Source: Streptomyces sp. CMB-StM0423 (GTDB taxonomy: Bacteria > Actinomycetota > Actinomycetes > Streptomycetales > Streptomycetaceae). Taken from it: a stretch of DNA of 64,000 nucleotides. This document shows, piece by piece, positions 7,282 to 15,342 of this stretch. The position numbers and the translations under genes are program-made. The stretch is from the NCBI RefSeq assembly GCF_002847285.1, contig NZ_CP025407.1:5240501-5304500 (forward strand), read 5' to 3'. The number at the start of each line of letters is the position of its first letter. Position 1 is the stretch's first letter. The notes beneath the pieces are model-generated. The model made no database searches. It saw nothing but the letters and a program-made list of their open reading frames with translations, and was not told where the DNA came from.

Positions 7282-8396
7282 GGGGCGGGAACGCTCCTAG
7301 TCGCTGGTGCGGTCAGCAGTCGGCCGACTTCGCCGACGGAGTACGAACGGAAGAAGTGCCGCGGGTCCGAGAGCACGATCTCGGTCATGCCGAGCAGGCG
7401 CTTGACGTAGTCGGCTAACGTGCCGGGCCATTCCCGGGTGTCGAGCATCCAGGGCTCCGCGCCGTCCGGCAAGGGCGCATGCCCTTCCCGGATGAGGGAT
7501 TTGGACAGCTTCGCGCCCGTGTCCGTGACGACCTGCGGGCAGAACAACCGGGCGGGAAGCTGCTGCGGGGCGAGGCCGACGGCCTGTAGGGCTCCGTCGA
7601 CGAGCTGCGAGCCGAACACCCAATCGCCGCCCTTGACCATCACGTGGAGCGTGCCGCTGTACTTGTCGCCGAGGGACAACTCTTTCACGAGGTTCCGGTA
7701 CAAGGTGGCCAGGTCGAGGTACCCGCCACCGCCAGGAGTGATGGTGACCTCGTACGCGCCGTGGTGCAGGCACTCGGCGGTGACGGTGGCGTGATCGCGG
7801 CTGCTGTCGCGTACGCACGTGCGCTGGGCGTACTTCTCGGACCAGCCGCATCCCGATGCGGGACACGGCACGCGGAGGTGAGCGACGCCGGCCGAGGGGG
7901 CGAGCCACCAGCGGGCCGCATCCATACGGGGCAGAACGCGCAGCCACGTGCGCCGGTAGTGCTCGGTGGCCTGCTGCTGGCTGTAGGTCTCGACGGCGTA
8001 GGGCACCGCCAGGCGCTCGGAGAGCGCGGCGAAGAGCGGTCGGTACAAGGCGTCGATCTGCTTGGTGATGGCCTGCTCGCCGAGAGCGTGCGCGTAGGTG
8101 CGCATGTACCGGTGACCGGTCGAGGGGGCCGTGACGATGGCGTGTGGGGCGTTGTCCAGCGCGGCGAACCGCACCTCGACTGGCGCGCCGAACTTCTCGC
8201 GCACCCTCGCTGCCGTATCGAAGGTGAGGGACTGGACGAGTGACGTACCGATGTGGGGCGCCCCGTTGATCTGCGTCCCGACGACGAACACGATCCGCTC
8301 GGGTGCCGCGTCGAGGACTCGAGGTGTGAGCACGTCCTGAGCGTGTGAAAGCGCGTTGGCCAGGACAGTATTCGGCGATACCGGGTAAGTGCTCAC
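7278..8396 (-). CDS. Orphan class I aminoacyl-tRNA synthetase-like protein
   Basis: 372 aa. The two class I synthetase signatures are present in the right order: HIGT at residues 48-51 (HIGH motif, inside INGAPHIGTS) and KLSKS at 296-300 (KMSKS loop). Between them is a possible zinc knuckle with Cys178, Cys183, Cys194 and Cys209. The N-terminal Rossmann-like half (RIVFVVGTQ, VEVRFAALDN) is reminiscent of class I lysyl-tRNA synthetases. Only about 70 residues follow KLSKS, so the anticodon-binding domain is missing. It should therefore activate an amino acid or similar carboxylate but probably does not read a full tRNA. GTG start behind GAGGAGG. Codon 327 is a TTA, so translation should depend on bldA. 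Middle gene of the GntR-controlled operon. Confidence 0.75.
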   Translation of the reverse strand: MSTYPVSPNTVLANALSHAQDVLTPRVLDAAPERIVFVVGTQINGAPHIGTSLVQSLTFDTAARVREKFGAPVEVRFAALDNAPHAIVTAPSTGHRYMRTYAHALGEQAITKQIDALYRPLFAALSERLAVPYAVETYSQQQATEHYRRTWLRVLPRMDAARWWLAPSAGVAHLRVPCPASGCGWSEKYAQRTCVRDSSRDHATVTAECLHHGAYEVTITPGGGGYLDLATLYRNLVKELSLGDKYSGTLHVMVKGGDWVFGSQLVDGALQAVGLAPQQLPARLFCPQVVTDTGAKLSKSLIREGHAPLPDGAEPWMLDTREWPGTLADYVKRLLGMTEIVLSDPRHFFRSYSVGEVGRLLTAPATRSVPAP

Positions 8397-8436
8397 ACTT
8401 CCTCCTCGGTTGGGTGAACAGAACGATGCCGCGCCG

Positions 8437-8829
8437 CTAACACGTTGCCTCTGCCGGTTGCCTGATTTTGAACTCGGCCCATACGACCTTGCCGGGGCCG
8501 GTGCGGTCGGACACTCCCCAGTCGTCCGCGAATGCGGAAACGAGCAGCAGCCCGCGGCCGCGGTCGTCGGTGTCTGCGGGCGTGCATAGGTGCGGGATGT
8601 TGGTGCTGGCGTCGTGTACCTCGATGCGTACTACGTTGTCGCTGCACATGATCTGGACGAGGAAGCGGCGGCCGATGGGGGTGTGCTGTAAGGCGTTCGT
8701 GGCCAGTTCGGAGACGCACACGCGGATGTCGTCGGCCTGCTCGGGAGCGCATCCGCTGATGCAGTCCGCCACGAATGTTCGCGCGCGGCCGACGGCTGCG
8801 ACGCTGCGAGGGAACGAACGCGATTTCAC
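8437..8829 (-). CDS. HATPase_c_2 ATP-binding protein (anti-sigma kinase-like)
   Basis: 130 aa with the GHKL ATPase layout of the small SpoIIAB/RsbW-like proteins abundant in Streptomyces: N-box CVSELATNALQH (about 38-49), G1 box IEVHDAST, and G2 box DDRGRGLLLV. There is no second domain. Such proteins phosphorylate STAS antagonists or act as ATP-dependent switches; no partner is adjacent. GTG start with a weak ribosome-binding site. Codon 47 is TTA. It is the first gene of the operon, 40 bases ahead of the synthetase-like gene, and its promoter lies under the operators at 8882-8954. Confidence 0.85.
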   Translation of the reverse strand: MKSRSFPRSVAAVGRARTFVADCISGCAPEQADDIRVCVSELATNALQHTPIGRRFLVQIMCSDNVVRIEVHDASTNIPHLCTPADTDDRGRGLLLVSAFADDWGVSDRTGPGKVVWAEFKIRQPAEATC

Positions 8830-8881
8830 CTGGAGTCACATCCTCGGGCGTGGGCGGACCGGCGGCGCCCTGGCGCTCGTT

Positions 8882-8954
8882 GTCCTGGGACTGCAAGCCG
8901 GTTGAGCAAGATTATGGCGCGCAGTCCTAGGACAGTCAACAGTCCTAGGACTGT
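8882..8954. promoter_or_regulatory. Divergent promoter with repeated palindromic GntR operator
   Basis: On the - strand TTGACT (8939-8934) and CATAAT (8916-8911) are 17 bases apart, a near-consensus promoter for the ATPase-synthetase-ASCH operon. The spacer holds the core GTCCTAGGAC (8924-8933). A second copy is the perfect 16-bp palindrome ACAGTCCTAGGACTGT at 8939-8954, overlapping the -35 and positioned 17 bp from the first. A degenerate third copy (GTCCTGGGAC) lies at 8882-8891, just downstream of the likely transcription start. On the + strand TTGAGC (8902) could serve gntR. The obvious ligand is the adjacent GntR protein. Confidence 0.75.
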
Positions 8955-8985
8955 GCTTCACTGTCGCTGTCGAGAGGAGTGCGGC

Positions 8986-9780
8986 ATGGCGCCCAAATGG
9001 CGAGAGCTTGCGGACCGACTGGCCGAACAGATCAGGAGCGGCGAGTACCTGCCCGGTGCCCAGTTGCCGCAGATCAGGGACCTCGTGGAAGCGGGGGAAG
9101 GTTCGAAGTCCACGGTCCACGCGGCGTACAAGGCGTTGGAAGCCGAAGGGCTGGTCACGTCGTCGCGTGGACACGGCACGGTCGTCCGCGAGCGGATTCC
9201 GCTCAAGCGGCTCGGCATCGGGCGGTACGACAAGGCCAAGTGGCGCGACGGCGATGAAGTGGCGTTCATCGCCGACCGTGTGGCGTCCGGGCGCGCGTAC
9301 AACCGGGACGAGCAGACTCAGACCATCAGCCGGGTGCCTGCGCCGGCCGCCGTCGCTCAGGCGCACGGCCTGCCCGAAGGTGCGGAGGTCTACGCACGTG
9401 CGCGAGTGATCAAGGAAGGCTCACAGCCGACGCACACGCTCACCAGTTACTACCGTCCCGAGCACGTGGAAGGAACGCGCATCGTCGACCCGGCGCCGGG
9501 GCCCGCCGGCCGGGGCGGCGGCTTCCGTGTCCTGTATGACGCCGGATACGAAATCGACCACATGCGGGAAACGCTGTTCGCACGCATCCCCACGGCGGAC
9601 GAAGCGCAACTCCTCCGGCTCGCACCGGGCGAGTGGGTGGTGGAGTTGCACCGGACGACCTGCACGGCTGACGGCACCGTGGTGGAATTCGCGATCGGCG
9701 TTCACGCGGCGACGCGCTTCTCCTGGACCTATGACTTCAAGGTCCCCGACTCGGCGAAGGCGGAGGGCGAGAGCCAGTGA
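8986..9780 (+). CDS. GntR-family regulator, HutC-type ligand domain
   Basis: 264 aa. An N-terminal winged helix (WRELADRLAEQIRSGEYLPG, then QIRDLVEAGEGSKSTVHAAY, SSRGHGTVV) is followed by a UTRA-type effector domain (about 95-255) ending YDFKVP. The ATG at 8986 is preferred because GAGAGGAG precedes it and the protein then starts at the canonical helix; the frame stays open upstream to 8902, but that part crosses the operators. The stop overlaps the GTG of the next gene by four bases. It most likely represses the divergent operon and itself through the palindromes just upstream. The effector is unknown. Confidence 0.88.
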   Translation: MAPKWRELADRLAEQIRSGEYLPGAQLPQIRDLVEAGEGSKSTVHAAYKALEAEGLVTSSRGHGTVVRERIPLKRLGIGRYDKAKWRDGDEVAFIADRVASGRAYNRDEQTQTISRVPAPAAVAQAHGLPEGAEVYARARVIKEGSQPTHTLTSYYRPEHVEGTRIVDPAPGPAGRGGGFRVLYDAGYEIDHMRETLFARIPTADEAQLLRLAPGEWVVELHRTTCTADGTVVEFAIGVHAATRFSWTYDFKVPDSAKAEGESQ

Positions 9781-10442
9781 TCTCGACGCAGGTGTGGGCC
9801 GACGCGCAACGGCTCTGGGACTTTCAGCAGATGGGTCACGAGCTGCGTCCGTGCTCTGTTGCGATCGGGCTGGGCAGCCATGACCTCGGAGTCGCTGAGA
9901 TCACCGCCGATCTCTACCACCGGGGCATGATGCCGCTGATCGTCTTCACCGGGGCGACCAGCCGCACCACACGCGACCGCATGCCGCGTGGGGAGGCTGA
10001 GCACTACCGCGAGCGGGCGGTGGAGCTGGGGGTGCCGGCCGGTGCGGTCCTCGTCGAGCCACGGGCCCGGAACACGGGGGAGAACATCCGCTTCTCCCGC
10101 ACGTTGCTCGAAGAACACGGTGTCCCTGTGTCGTCCGTCCTGCTGATCAGCAAGCCGTACGAGGAACGACGGGCCTACGCGACCGCACGCAAGCTGTGGC
10201 CCGAAGTCGACTGGGTCAGTGCCTCCACGCCCATGACGCTGACCGGATACGTCGACTCCATCGGGGACGCACGGCTGGTGCTCGACATGCTGGTCGGGGC
10301 GCAGCAGCGGCTCATGGTCTACCCGCAGCAGGACTTCATGATCGAACAGCACATCCCCGACGACGTGGCCGCAGCGTACGAGCGGCTGCGCGACGCCGGT
10401 TTCACGAGCAGACTCGTACCGGATGCCACGGAGCGGAAGTGA
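9777..10442 (+). CDS. YdcF family (DUF218) protein
   Basis: 221 aa, cytosolic. The fold is recognised from GLGSHDLGVAEITADLYHRG, VFTGATSRTTRDRMPRGEAE with the acidic residue, then AVLVEPRARNTGENIRFS and VLLISKPYEERRAYATA, the usual YdcF/SanA order with the conserved ExxARNTxENxxF signature. E. coli YdcF binds S-adenosylmethionine; other DUF218 proteins act in envelope processes, but no membrane anchor is present here. GTG start coupled to gntR (GTGA overlap), so both are expressed together. GntR-YdcF pairs recur in Streptomyces, to my knowledge without an assigned role. Confidence 0.82.
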   Translation: MISTQVWADAQRLWDFQQMGHELRPCSVAIGLGSHDLGVAEITADLYHRGMMPLIVFTGATSRTTRDRMPRGEAEHYRERAVELGVPAGAVLVEPRARNTGENIRFSRTLLEEHGVPVSSVLLISKPYEERRAYATARKLWPEVDWVSASTPMTLTGYVDSIGDARLVLDMLVGAQQRLMVYPQQDFMIEQHIPDDVAAAYERLRDAGFTSRLVPDATERK

Positions 10443-10740
10443 CGGAGCCGAGCACCGAAGGAAGTTCGTGAAGTTATTCACATGCTTCCGGTGCGGATTT
10501 CGCCTTCTGGCTCGGATCCTGGACTCCGCGGGCCCGCGCGGCGTGTGACAGGCGCTTTGCGTCAGAGTGACGTCTGTGCGTCGCGGGCTCGAAATCCCAG
10601 CTCACGGGCCTGTCGCCGAAAACCGCCCCGCGGTCCGTGACGAGCGCACAAGGTGCGGCGGCGCAGTGTAGCACCACAGGGGGTGGAGCTTGTGAACCCC
10701 CTCACGAGCACCCCTCCGGTACCGGGGGGATACTCGAATC
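10443..10740. other. Intergenic stretch with putative leaderless ndh promoter
   Basis: I see no gene. GATACT at 10729-10734 lies six bases before the ndh ATG, the spacing expected for a leaderless transcript, and there is no ribosome-binding site. The remainder is the right edge of the accessory cassette. A GGGCTCGAAATCCC segment near 10590 looks superficially like a tRNA T-arm but has no tRNA around it. Confidence 0.45.
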
Positions 10741-12237
10741 ATGAGCACTACGGAGCGTCCCAGGATCCTCGTAGTAGGCGGCGGTTACGTCGGCCTTTAC
10801 GCGGCGCGCCGCATCCTGAAGAAGATGCGGTACGGGGAGGCGTCGGTCACCGTCGTCGACCCGCGCTCGTACATGACGTACCAGCCGTTCCTCCCCGAGG
10901 CGGCCGCCGGCAGCATCTCCCCCCGGCACGTCGTGGTGCCGCTGCGCCAGGTCCTTCCCGGCGCCGAGGTGCTCACCGGCCGCGTCACCTCCATCGACCA
11001 GGACCGCAAGGTCGCGGTTGTCGCACCCATCGTCGGCACTCCTTACGAGGTGCCGTTCGACCTCCTGATCGTCGCCCTCGGTGCCGTCTCCCGCACCTTC
11101 CCGATCCCCGGCCTCGCCGAGAACGGCATCGGCATGAAGGGCGTCGAGGAGGCCATCGGGCTCCGCAACCACGTGCTGGAGCAGCTCGACAAGGCGGAGT
11201 CCACCAACGACGCCGACACCAGGCGCAAGGCGCTCACCTTCGTCTTCGTCGGCGGCGGCTTCGCCGGCGCAGAGACCATCGGCGAGATCGAGGACCTGGC
11301 GCGTGACGCCGCCAAGTACTACCCCTCGATCAAGCGCGAGGACATGCGCTTCGTCCTCGTCGACGCCGCCGACAAGATCCTCCCGGAGGTCGGCCCCGCG
11401 CTCGGCAAGTGGGGGCTGAAGCACCTCCAGCAGCGCGGCATCGAGGTCTACCTCGACACCTCCCTGGAGTCGTGCGTCGACGGCCGCGTCGTGCTCAAGA
11501 ACGGCCTGGAGGTCGACTCCCACACCATCGTGTGGACCGCGGGCGTCAAGCCGCACCCGGTGCTGAAGGAGTACGGCCTGCCGCTCGGCCCCAAGGGGCA
11601 CGTCGACACCGCCGCCACCCTCCAGGTCCAGGGCACCGACTACATCTGGGCCGCCGGCGACAACGCCCAGATCCCCGACCTCGCCGCCCGCGCGGCCGGC
11701 GCCGAGAACGCCTGGTGCCCGCCGAACGCCCAGCACGCCCTGCGGCAGGCCAAGCTCCTCGGCGACAACGTCGTGGCGGAGCTGCGCGGCTTCCCGCAGC
11801 GCCAGTACCGGCACAAGAACAAGGGCGCCGTCGCCGGGCTCGGCCTGCACAAGGGCGTAGCGATGATCAACGTGCTCGGCCGGTCCCTGAAGTTCAAGGG
11901 CCGCCTCGCCTGGTACATGCACCGTGGCTACCACGGCCTCGCCGTGCCCACCTGGAACCGCAAGATCCGGGTCTTCATGGACTGGACGCTCGGCGTCTTC
12001 CTCAAGCGCGAGGTCGTCTCGCTGGGTGCCATGGAATCGCCGCGGGACGAGTTCTACGAGGCCGCCGCGCCGGTCACCGCCGCCGCCCGGGCCCAGCACG
12101 ACCAGTCCGTACGCGACGGAGAGGCGACGCGGGAGCAGCAGCATGCCCGCGGCGCCGCCGGCCTGCCGCCCGCCGAGGACGGCCGCGACGAGCGCAGTCG
12201 CGAGGAGCGCAGCCGCGAGGCGGCCCGCGCCTCCTGA
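10741..12237 (+). CDS. ndh: Type II NADH dehydrogenase (NDH-2)
   Basis: 498 aa single-subunit flavoprotein that oxidises NADH and reduces menaquinone at the inner face of the membrane without pumping protons. The FAD-binding Rossmann motif RILVVGGGYVGLYAARR is at 8-24, the NADH-binding motif FVFVGGGFAGAETIGE near residue 163, and the second FAD contact YIWAAGDNAQIPD near 301. The C-terminal region (about 360-430, GLHKGVAMINV to FMDWTLGVF) should supply the amphipathic membrane-binding helices. A charged, disordered tail (after about 445) is unusually long. A terminator follows. Confidence 0.95.
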   Translation: MSTTERPRILVVGGGYVGLYAARRILKKMRYGEASVTVVDPRSYMTYQPFLPEAAAGSISPRHVVVPLRQVLPGAEVLTGRVTSIDQDRKVAVVAPIVGTPYEVPFDLLIVALGAVSRTFPIPGLAENGIGMKGVEEAIGLRNHVLEQLDKAESTNDADTRRKALTFVFVGGGFAGAETIGEIEDLARDAAKYYPSIKREDMRFVLVDAADKILPEVGPALGKWGLKHLQQRGIEVYLDTSLESCVDGRVVLKNGLEVDSHTIVWTAGVKPHPVLKEYGLPLGPKGHVDTAATLQVQGTDYIWAAGDNAQIPDLAARAAGAENAWCPPNAQHALRQAKLLGDNVVAELRGFPQRQYRHKNKGAVAGLGLHKGVAMINVLGRSLKFKGRLAWYMHRGYHGLAVPTWNRKIRVFMDWTLGVFLKREVVSLGAMESPRDEFYEAAAPVTAAARAQHDQSVRDGEATREQQHARGAAGLPPAEDGRDERSREERSREAARAS

Positions 12238-12254
12238 CCTCCAGGTACCCGCCG

Positions 12255-12303
12255 GTCAGGCGCCCACCCGGTCCGCCGGGCAGGGCGCCTGACTGCTCTT
12301 TTC
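12255..12303 (+). terminator. Intrinsic terminator after ndh
   Basis: GTCAGGCGCCC (12255-12265) pairs perfectly with GGGCGCCTGAC (12283-12293) and is followed by TGCTCTTTT, a rare Streptomyces terminator with a T-rich tail. It starts 18 bases after the ndh stop codon. Confidence 0.85.
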
Positions 12304-12424
12304 GGCTGGTACCCGCGCCCCGGCGGGCAACGGGACTTCCCCGGGTGGGTCTTGGTGTTTACGTGTAGTCCAGCAACGGCGGACACACCACGTCGACCAC
12401 CTGCCCATCTCACGGAGGTGCGCC

Positions 12425-13711
12425 ATGCCCCACGGAGCCGCGCCCCGGCTCGCCGCCCTCGCGGAAGAGCTGCTCGGAGGCCCGCTGCCGATCCGTATCC
12501 GCGCCTGGGACCGCTCGGAAGCCGGTCCCGAGGGCGCCCCCGTCCTCGTCGTACGCCACCGCAGAGCGCTGCGCCGCATCCTGTGGCGGCCCGGCGAACT
12601 CGGCCTCGCCCGCGCCTGGGTCGCCGGCGAGATCGACGTCGAAGGCGACCTGTACGCCGCCCTCGACCGGCTCGCGGGACTCCTCTGGGAACGCGGCCCC
12701 GATGCCCCCCGCCCCCGCCCGGCCCGCCTCGCCGCCGCCGCCCGCGGCGCCCTCGCCCTCGCCCGGCCGCTGCCCCCGCCCCCGCCGCCGCCCGAGGAGG
12801 TGCGCCGGCACAAGGTCCGCGGCGCCCTGCACACCCTGCGCAGCGACAAGGCCGCCGTCAGCCACCACTACGACGTCGGCAACGACTTCTACTCCCTCGT
12901 CCTCGGCCCGTCCATGGTCTACTCCTGCGCCTACTGGCACGAGGACGGCACCCTGGAGGACGCCCAGGCCGCCAAGCTCGACCTCGTGTGCCGCAAGCTC
13001 GGCCTCAGGGAGGGCGACCGGCTGCTCGACGTCGGCTGCGGCTGGGGCTCGATGGTGCTGCACGCGGCGCGCGAATACGGCGTACGCGCCGTCGGCATCA
13101 CGCTCTCCCGCGAACAGGCCGCGTACGCGCGCAAGCGGGTGGCCGACGCAGGACTCGGCGACCGCATCGAGATCCGGGTACAGGACTACCGCGAGACGGC
13201 CGACGGCCCGTACGACGCGATCTCCTCCATCGGCATGGCCGAGCACGTCGGCTCCCAGCGCTACGGCGAGTACGCCCGCGGCCTCCACCGGCTGCTGCGC
13301 CCCGGCGGCCGGCTGCTCAACCACCAGATCGCCCGCCGTCCGCTGGCGGATGAAGAGGACTACGTCATCGACGAGTTCATCGACGCGTACGTCTTCCCCG
13401 ACGGGGAGCTGTCGCCCCTCAGCACGACGGTGGACCAGTTGGAGCGCGCGGGCTTCGAGGTGCGCGACACCCAGGCGCTGCGCGAGCACTACGCGCTGAC
13501 GCTGCGCCGCTGGGTGGCGAACCTGGAGGCCCGCTGGGCTCAGGCCGTGACCCTGACCTCGCCGGGGCGGGCGCGGGTGTGGCGGCTGTACATGGCGGCG
13601 TCGGCGCTGTCCTTCGAGCACAACCGGATCGGCGTGAACCAGGTGCTGGCGGTACGGACCCCGGCGTCGGGCGACTCGGGGGTGCCGCTGCGGCAGCCGC
13701 GGTGGCGCTGA
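12425..13711 (+). CDS. cfa: Cyclopropane-fatty-acyl-phospholipid synthase
   Basis: 428 aa. It transfers a methylene group from S-adenosylmethionine to cis double bonds of membrane phospholipid acyl chains. An N-terminal lipid-binding region (about 1-125, with LAEELLGGPLPIRI) leads to VSHHYDVGNDFYSLVLG, the typical Cfa entry motif, then the SAM-binding loop LLDVGCGWGSMVLHA and ISSIGMAEHVGSQRY with the bicarbonate-site Glu region, and a C-terminal FEHNRIGVNQVL. ATG behind CACGGAGG. The convergent neighbour is the WXG100-type operon. Confidence 0.95.
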   Translation: MPHGAAPRLAALAEELLGGPLPIRIRAWDRSEAGPEGAPVLVVRHRRALRRILWRPGELGLARAWVAGEIDVEGDLYAALDRLAGLLWERGPDAPRPRPARLAAAARGALALARPLPPPPPPPEEVRRHKVRGALHTLRSDKAAVSHHYDVGNDFYSLVLGPSMVYSCAYWHEDGTLEDAQAAKLDLVCRKLGLREGDRLLDVGCGWGSMVLHAAREYGVRAVGITLSREQAAYARKRVADAGLGDRIEIRVQDYRETADGPYDAISSIGMAEHVGSQRYGEYARGLHRLLRPGGRLLNHQIARRPLADEEDYVIDEFIDAYVFPDGELSPLSTTVDQLERAGFEVRDTQALREHYALTLRRWVANLEARWAQAVTLTSPGRARVWRLYMAASALSFEHNRIGVNQVLAVRTPASGDSGVPLRQPRWR

Positions 13712-13896
13712 GGCTCTGTCCTGGGGCGCGTGGACCGGGTGATTCCGCAAACGGTACGAGGGCGTCACGCCGGCGCAGCACGGGGTTAACACGGGTCCTG
13801 CATCGTTGAGGACGTCGGCAAGGAACTCTCCGGAGCGGCTCCCGGACCTCCTGGTCGCCGGACGCAGGGCACGGCCTGACCGGCCCGCGCGTCCCC

Positions 13897-13959
13897 ACGC
13901 GGGGACCGCCGTCGTCCCGCCCCTTGGTGCACGCACCGGGGGTGCGGCGGTCCCCGCGT
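13897..13959. terminator. Bidirectional terminator between cfa and the WXG100-type operon
   Basis: ACGCGGGGACCGCCG (13897-13911) and CGGCGGTCCCCGCGT (13945-13959) form a perfect 15-bp stem with a 33-base loop. The right arm touches the stop codon of the last - strand gene, and cfa arrives from the left, so it can stop both transcripts. Confidence 0.7.
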
Positions 13960-14627
13960 CACACGTGTGTGCGCAGGTGCACGAGCGGGTCGTCGAAGCT
14001 GACGTGCTCGGCGACGTCGTGCAGCATCGCGCGGTAGTGGGCACGGCGGTGCGGCGCGGGAGTGGTGAGGGTGAGCACGGCGAGCCGGCTGCCGTCGGGG
14101 TGGGGCAGATAGGCATGAATCTGCAACAGCCGCTCGACGGCGATCCCGAGATCCGGTGCGACGCGCATCGCCGCCTCCCCGATGGCGGCGGGCCCGCAGG
14201 GTAAGTCGAGGACTTCGATACGGTCGTGACCTGCGGCGACGGCACGAGCGGCGGTGAGGTGCAGGGGCGCGCGACTGATCTCCTGCCACCGGAAGGTGAA
14301 GAACGAGGTGAGCAGTCGCCCGTCGCCGTCGTCGTCGCGATGGAGTCCCAGCGAACAGTGCACGACGCCTTCTTCACGAAGGGCGAGCATCATCCGCTGA
14401 GCACCAGCTAACTGCCCGATCACCCGCTGCCGCCCGACCCCGTCGGGAACTCCGGCGAGTAGGTCGTCGACGACTTCTCGCAGTCGCGAGGCGTCGGTGG
14501 TGTCGGACTGGGCGGTGAGAGCGTCGAGCGGCAGCGTGGTGAATCCGGCGGGCAGGGCGAACCACGCTTCGCGGTCGGGTTGGGTGACGGAATCGCTGAG
14601 GACGTACGTGGCATGTTCGTCAGCCAT
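13959..14627 (-). CDS. Unrecognised 222-aa protein, last gene of WXG100-type operon
   Basis: I do not recognise this family. The protein is soluble, mixed alpha/beta by composition, with no signal or transmembrane segment. Visible elements are a repeated TTLPLDALTA-like N-terminal stretch, FFTFRWQEIS, and a C-terminal HYRAMLHDVAEHVSF. By position and size it could be a secretion chaperone or an immunity factor for the 470-aa protein; both ideas rest on context only. The ATG at 14627 overlaps the preceding gene by eight bases; a frame extension to 14786 would run through that gene. Codons 73 and 142 are TTA, unusual for core Streptomyces genes. Confidence 0.7.
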   Translation of the reverse strand: MADEHATYVLSDSVTQPDREAWFALPAGFTTLPLDALTAQSDTTDASRLREVVDDLLAGVPDGVGRQRVIGQLAGAQRMMLALREEGVVHCSLGLHRDDDGDGRLLTSFFTFRWQEISRAPLHLTAARAVAAGHDRIEVLDLPCGPAAIGEAAMRVAPDLGIAVERLLQIHAYLPHPDGSRLAVLTLTTPAPHRRAHYRAMLHDVAEHVSFDDPLVHLRTHV

Positions 14628-15342
14628 TGCGCCTCGCTGACCGGGCGCCGGCCTGCCGGGCACGTGCGACGTACTGCTCGCTTGCCTCCCAGGAGTTATG
14701 GTCGGCAGGTGCGAAAAACGCGTGGGGTTGGGTGAGTAGGTGCAGGCGCTTCGGCTTGAGGTCTGCCGTTTTACTCGGAGGGCCACTGCTGACGGCGACG
14801 ACGCCGAAAAAGCGCGGATCGCCGGCCAACCAAATCGGGTCCAGTTGTGCCTTGAGTTCCGGCTTGGCGCGGGGTGCCATGCGCCTCCCCCACCAGTTCA
14901 CGCGATAGTGGGTGAGAAAGTGCAGCGGTATGCGCTCTCCGGGTCGCTCCGGGTTCGGGAACTCGATCCACTTGTCTCCGTGAGGTGATTCAGGGTGCTG
15001 TGATAGACCGTAAGGGGCGTGGTCGAGGCGCCAGGGGTAAGTCTGAAGGATGCGGCGCATTCGCACGTAAACCTGGAAGAAGGCGAGCGCGATGAGTGCA
15101 CGGTATCCGCCGTAGACCATGGGGAAAATCAACAGAGGAACGAAGCCGGTCGGCAGGAGCAGGATGAGTATCAGGACTCCGAAGGCGGTGAGAAGCCAGC
15201 CGATGAAGGCGATCGTGTTCATCGTCAGTCGCTCGGCCCACACGCGCCGGGTGGGGGGATGGTCCCAGGCGGTGGAATAGTCGGAAGGGTGCACGGAAGA
15301 CCTCGTTCGAGAGTGGCCGGCAGACGACGTCGTTTCCTTCAC
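14620..15342 (-). CDS. Membrane-anchored protein in WXG100-type operon
   Basis: 240 aa, family not recognised. Residues 1-40 are hydrophilic, followed by a hydrophobic region of two closely spaced membrane segments (about 42-63 and 66-88, rich in Leu/Ile), then a basic RMRRI stretch and a soluble domain with GDKWIEFPNPERPGERIP and HYRVNWWGRRM. The GTG start overlaps the stop of the 470-aa gene by four bases (GTGA), and its own end overlaps the 222-aa gene, so translation of the operon is coupled. It might protect the membrane from the hydrophobic partner protein, but nothing in the sequence proves it. Confidence 0.7.
   Translation of the reverse strand: MKETTSSAGHSRTRSSVHPSDYSTAWDHPPTRRVWAERLTMNTIAFIGWLLTAFGVLILILLLPTGFVPLLIFPMVYGGYRALIALAFFQVYVRMRRILQTYPWRLDHAPYGLSQHPESPHGDKWIEFPNPERPGERIPLHFLTHYRVNWWGRRMAPRAKPELKAQLDPIWLAGDPRFFGVVAVSSGPPSKTADLKPKRLHLLTQPHAFFAPADHNSWEASEQYVARARQAGARSARRNG

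Noticed and set aside
10585..10605. GGGCTCGAAATCCC segment resembling a tRNA or tmRNA T-arm, possibly an attachment site
   Set aside because: No acceptor or anticodon stem can be built around it, the loop is the wrong length, and I found no matching direct repeat at the other edge of the cassette near 6904.
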